DNA of 44,572 bases from Saprospiraceae bacterium (GTDB lineage: Bacteria > Bacteroidota > Bacteroidia > Chitinophagales > Saprospiraceae): assembly GCA_020630895.1 (NCBI GenBank), contig JAHDII010000002.1, positions 1 to 44,572 on the forward strand, in the 5' to 3' direction. Of the stretch, positions 42,400 through 44,572 are shown one piece after another; the first letter of the stretch is position 1, and every line of letters starts with the position of its first letter. The position numbers were made by a program, and so were the translations under genes. The notes under the pieces were generated by a model. The model did no database searches, was not told the origin of the DNA, and saw only the letters and a program-made list of their open reading frames with translations.

Positions 42400-43668
42400 A
42401 TGAATGATTTAAAAAAAGGCAATACAATAAAAGGAAACTCAAAGCCAAAAAAGAATTTGCCTTTTTATATTTCTAAAAGATATTTTTTTGGAAAAAAATC
42501 TACTAATGCGATTAATGTTATATCCTATATTTCTGTAGGAGGAATTGCTCTAGGAACGGCAGCTTTGCTTTTAGTTTCTTCTGTGTTTAATGGTTTTGAA
42601 GATTTAATTAAATCTTTATATGGCTCATTTCAGCCAGATATCATGATTACTCCCAAAGAAGGAAAAGTATTTATTGTAGATGATGAAACCTATAAAGGAT
42701 TAACAGAAATTGATGGTGTAGAATATGTTTCTAAAAGTTTAGAAGAAATTGCTTTTTTTGAATATAAAGATGGCCAAGATTTTGGTTTAATTAAAGGCGT
42801 TGATGAACATTGGATAAATGTTACTCGCCTAGATACTGTTATTTATGATGGCGTATATAAATTAAAATCAGGAAATAAAAACCTTGCCGTTGTAGGGTAT
42901 GGAATGAGGAATAAATTGGGTATTAGTGTTGAAAATGTATTATCTCAACTATCCGTTTATATGCTTAAAAATAAGCAAGTAGGTCCTTTAGAAAAACCAT
43001 TTAAAAAACAATATTTACAACCTGCTGGTATATTTTCTATACAACAACAATTTGATGAAAAATATGTCATTTCAGATTTAGACTTTGCTCAAAAATTGAG
43101 GGGCTATAAAAATTCTGAAATCTCTCAATTAGAAATCAAAATAAAACCTAATACTAGTTCTACAGAAATTATTCGTTCTGTTCAAAGAATGATGGGGCAA
43201 GATTATCATATTAAAAATCGCTACGAACAAAATGAGGCTTTTTTCAAACTCATGAAAGTAGAAAAATGGATGGGCTTTGCTATTATAGGATTAACAGTAA
43301 TATTAGTTGCTATTAATATGGTAGGTTGTATGTTTATGTTGGTTCACGAAAAGAAAAAAGATATTGCTATTTTAAAATCGATGGGAGCCAATAATCATTT
43401 TATTAGAAATATTTTTACAGGAGTAGGATTATGGATGTGTGGCATAGGAATGTTAATTGGTTTTGTAGGAGCAGTTGGTTTTTATCAGCTTCACAAATGG
43501 TTCAATTTAATACCTATGGAAGGATTTATTGTAGATGCTTATCCGATGGAATTTAGAGCCATTGATTTTATTGCTACAATTATTTTTGTTTTACTATTTG
43601 GAATCTTATTTTCGTTATATCCAGCCTCTAAAGCAGCTAAAATAAAATCATTAGTACGAAACGATTAA
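42400..43668 (+). CDS. FtsX-like ABC permease of the LolC/LolE family
   Basis: A 422-residue inner-membrane permease. The N-terminal TM (ISVGGIALGTAALLLVSSVFNGF, about 45-67) is followed by a periplasmic MacB-like core domain (about 70-285). Three C-terminal TMs then follow (about 295-320, 340-370, 390-410), the FtsX layout, including the coupling-like segment VHEKKKDIAILKSMGANNHFI. It probably releases lipoproteins from the inner membrane toward the Lol pathway. Its ATPase partner LolD is not in this window. It is third in the proS-rbfA operon. Confidence 0.88.
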   Translation: MNDLKKGNTIKGNSKPKKNLPFYISKRYFFGKKSTNAINVISYISVGGIALGTAALLLVSSVFNGFEDLIKSLYGSFQPDIMITPKEGKVFIVDDETYKGLTEIDGVEYVSKSLEEIAFFEYKDGQDFGLIKGVDEHWINVTRLDTVIYDGVYKLKSGNKNLAVVGYGMRNKLGISVENVLSQLSVYMLKNKQVGPLEKPFKKQYLQPAGIFSIQQQFDEKYVISDLDFAQKLRGYKNSEISQLEIKIKPNTSSTEIIRSVQRMMGQDYHIKNRYEQNEAFFKLMKVEKWMGFAIIGLTVILVAINMVGCMFMLVHEKKKDIAILKSMGANNHFIRNIFTGVGLWMCGIGMLIGFVGAVGFYQLHKWFNLIPMEGFIVDAYPMEFRAIDFIATIIFVLLFGILFSLYPASKAAKIKSLVRND

Positions 43669-43679
43669 AACCAATTTTT

Positions 43680-44567
43680 ATGCACTATTTTATAATTATA
43701 ATATTTTCTCTTTTTCTTTATTCTTGTAACTCAACACCTCAAAAAGAAAAAACACCCCCAAATCTTCCTACATCATCATATACTTTACCCTATACGATTA
43801 ATCAACCTACATCAACAAGAGAATTGCCTGAAGAACTTAAAGAAATATCTGCATTATCTTTTGATACGGATGGAACTTTGTATGCTGTTAATGATGAAAA
43901 AGGACTTGTATTTCATCTTCAAAAAGATACTATTCTTAATTATGAATTTAGGAAAAAAGGAGATTATGAAGGTATTGAAAAAATAGATAGTATTGTCTAT
44001 GTTGTAAAAAGTTCAGGGACAGTTTACAAAATTTCTCATTTAGGAACTTCCAAACAAATGAGAGAAGATTTTAATGATTTTTTAGATGATGATGATGATG
44101 TTGAAGGCTTGTGTTACGATCCAAAAACACAATGTTTATTATTAATTTGTAAAGGAAAAGAAGACAGCGAAAAAAGAAATGTTTATCAATTTAATCTTCA
44201 AGAAAATAAATTAAAAGAAGAACCTTATTTTTCTTTAGAATTAAAAAATATTACTCAACTTATACATAGTTTAGCTACTAATCAAGAAGAGTTTAAAGCT
44301 CTTATAAAAGATAAGGGAGATGAACTTACATTTGCTCCTTCGGCAATAGCTATTCACCCTCAAACAGATCATATTTATGTGACTTCCTCTAGAGGAAAAA
44401 TGTTATTGGTTACTAATAGAAAAGGAGAATTAATTCATTTGGTTAAGTTAGATAAAAAAATACATCCTCAACCTGAAGGATTAGCGTTTGATTCTCAAGG
44501 AAATTTATATATTTCTAATGAAGGAAAAGAGGGCGTTGCAAAGGTTCATTTTTTTAAAATTCAATAA
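43680..44567 (+). CDS. lipoprotein with SdiA-regulated-type beta-propeller
   Basis: A 295-residue lipoprotein. The lipobox LYSC places lipidated Cys at 16. The mature part resembles the SdiA-regulated family (PF06977) and SMP-30/NHL propellers. Blocks are ELPEELKEISALSFDTDGTLYAVNDEKG, GDYEGIEKIDSIVYVVKSSGTVY, DDVEGLCYDPKTQCLLLICKGKE, PSAIAIHPQTDHIYVTSSRGKM and QPEGLAFDSQGNLYISNEG. The last is a typical closing blade. It probably binds a small ligand or a partner at the envelope. It starts 11 bp after the permease gene, so it is likely co-transcribed, and it ends 5 bases before the window edge. Confidence 0.82.
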   Translation: MHYFIIIIFSLFLYSCNSTPQKEKTPPNLPTSSYTLPYTINQPTSTRELPEELKEISALSFDTDGTLYAVNDEKGLVFHLQKDTILNYEFRKKGDYEGIEKIDSIVYVVKSSGTVYKISHLGTSKQMREDFNDFLDDDDDVEGLCYDPKTQCLLLICKGKEDSEKRNVYQFNLQENKLKEEPYFSLELKNITQLIHSLATNQEEFKALIKDKGDELTFAPSAIAIHPQTDHIYVTSSRGKMLLVTNRKGELIHLVKLDKKIHPQPEGLAFDSQGNLYISNEGKEGVAKVHFFKIQ

Positions 44568-44572
44568 TTCTT

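Overview
The window is from an AT-rich genome of the phylum Bacteroidota. The evidence is: three proteins with C-terminal type IX secretion (T9SS) sorting domains, GEVED and SprB-like modules, a Porin_10-type porin, an OmpP1/FadL protein, promoters of the Bacteroidota form TTG-N19/20-TAnnTTTG, and almost no Shine-Dalgarno sequences. A marine or aquatic Saprospiria/Flavobacteriia-like lineage is plausible, but I cannot place it below phylum. No rRNA, tRNA, CRISPR array or prophage was recognised.

Layout. 1-1376: a 5'-truncated, apparently frameshifted hypothetical gene converges on an RDD membrane protein. 1377-1693: non-coding, with a two-hairpin element. 1694-5531: a secreted subtilisin-like protease and a ClpP/crotonase-like lipoprotein. 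5532-6636: an accessory pocket with a decayed transposase and 175-bp tandem repeats. 6637-10764: a T9SS phosphatase with an inserted LamG domain, then an ECF sigma factor operon with an unusual anti-sigma-like/beta-barrel fusion protein. 11107-17051: a Spy-like protein, a SatD-DUF3307 pair, fumC, meaB, a small membrane protein and mscS. 17273-19987: a PsbP-like secreted protein, a glycine-rich T9SS surface protein and a 46-aa membrane peptide. 20000-26276: a heavy-metal RND efflux operon (pump fused to a TolC-like protein, plus a His-rich adaptor), divergent from a TlpA-like thioredoxin. 26532-31829: a cell-wall amidase, a WG-repeat protein and a class A penicillin-binding protein. 31989-40177: a GNAT acetyltransferase with a membrane protein, a porin, fabI, a hypothetical protein, a FadL-like protein and a Tyr/Asn-rich protein. 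40471-44567: proS, rbfA, a LolC/E-type permease and a beta-propeller lipoprotein.

Most interesting reading. The motif ATGCAACCTTTT-N11-GTACTAG, which looks like an ECF-sigma promoter, occurs four times with identical spacing on the minus strand: once before the ECF sigma gene and once in each of three tandem units at 6108-6610. Each unit ends in a CCGCCGAA/TTCGGCGG hairpin of the same family as the one that ends the ECF operon at 8532-8561. Each also carries a promoter-proximal hairpin whose stem is kept by compensatory changes. I infer a tandem array of ECF-controlled small RNA genes of about 125 nt, which is untested. The second candidate is the SatD-DUF3307 pair. Its SatD protein looks like a class III nucleotide cyclase fold joined to a DNA-binding domain, and its promoter appears leaderless and flanked by ATAACCTT operators.
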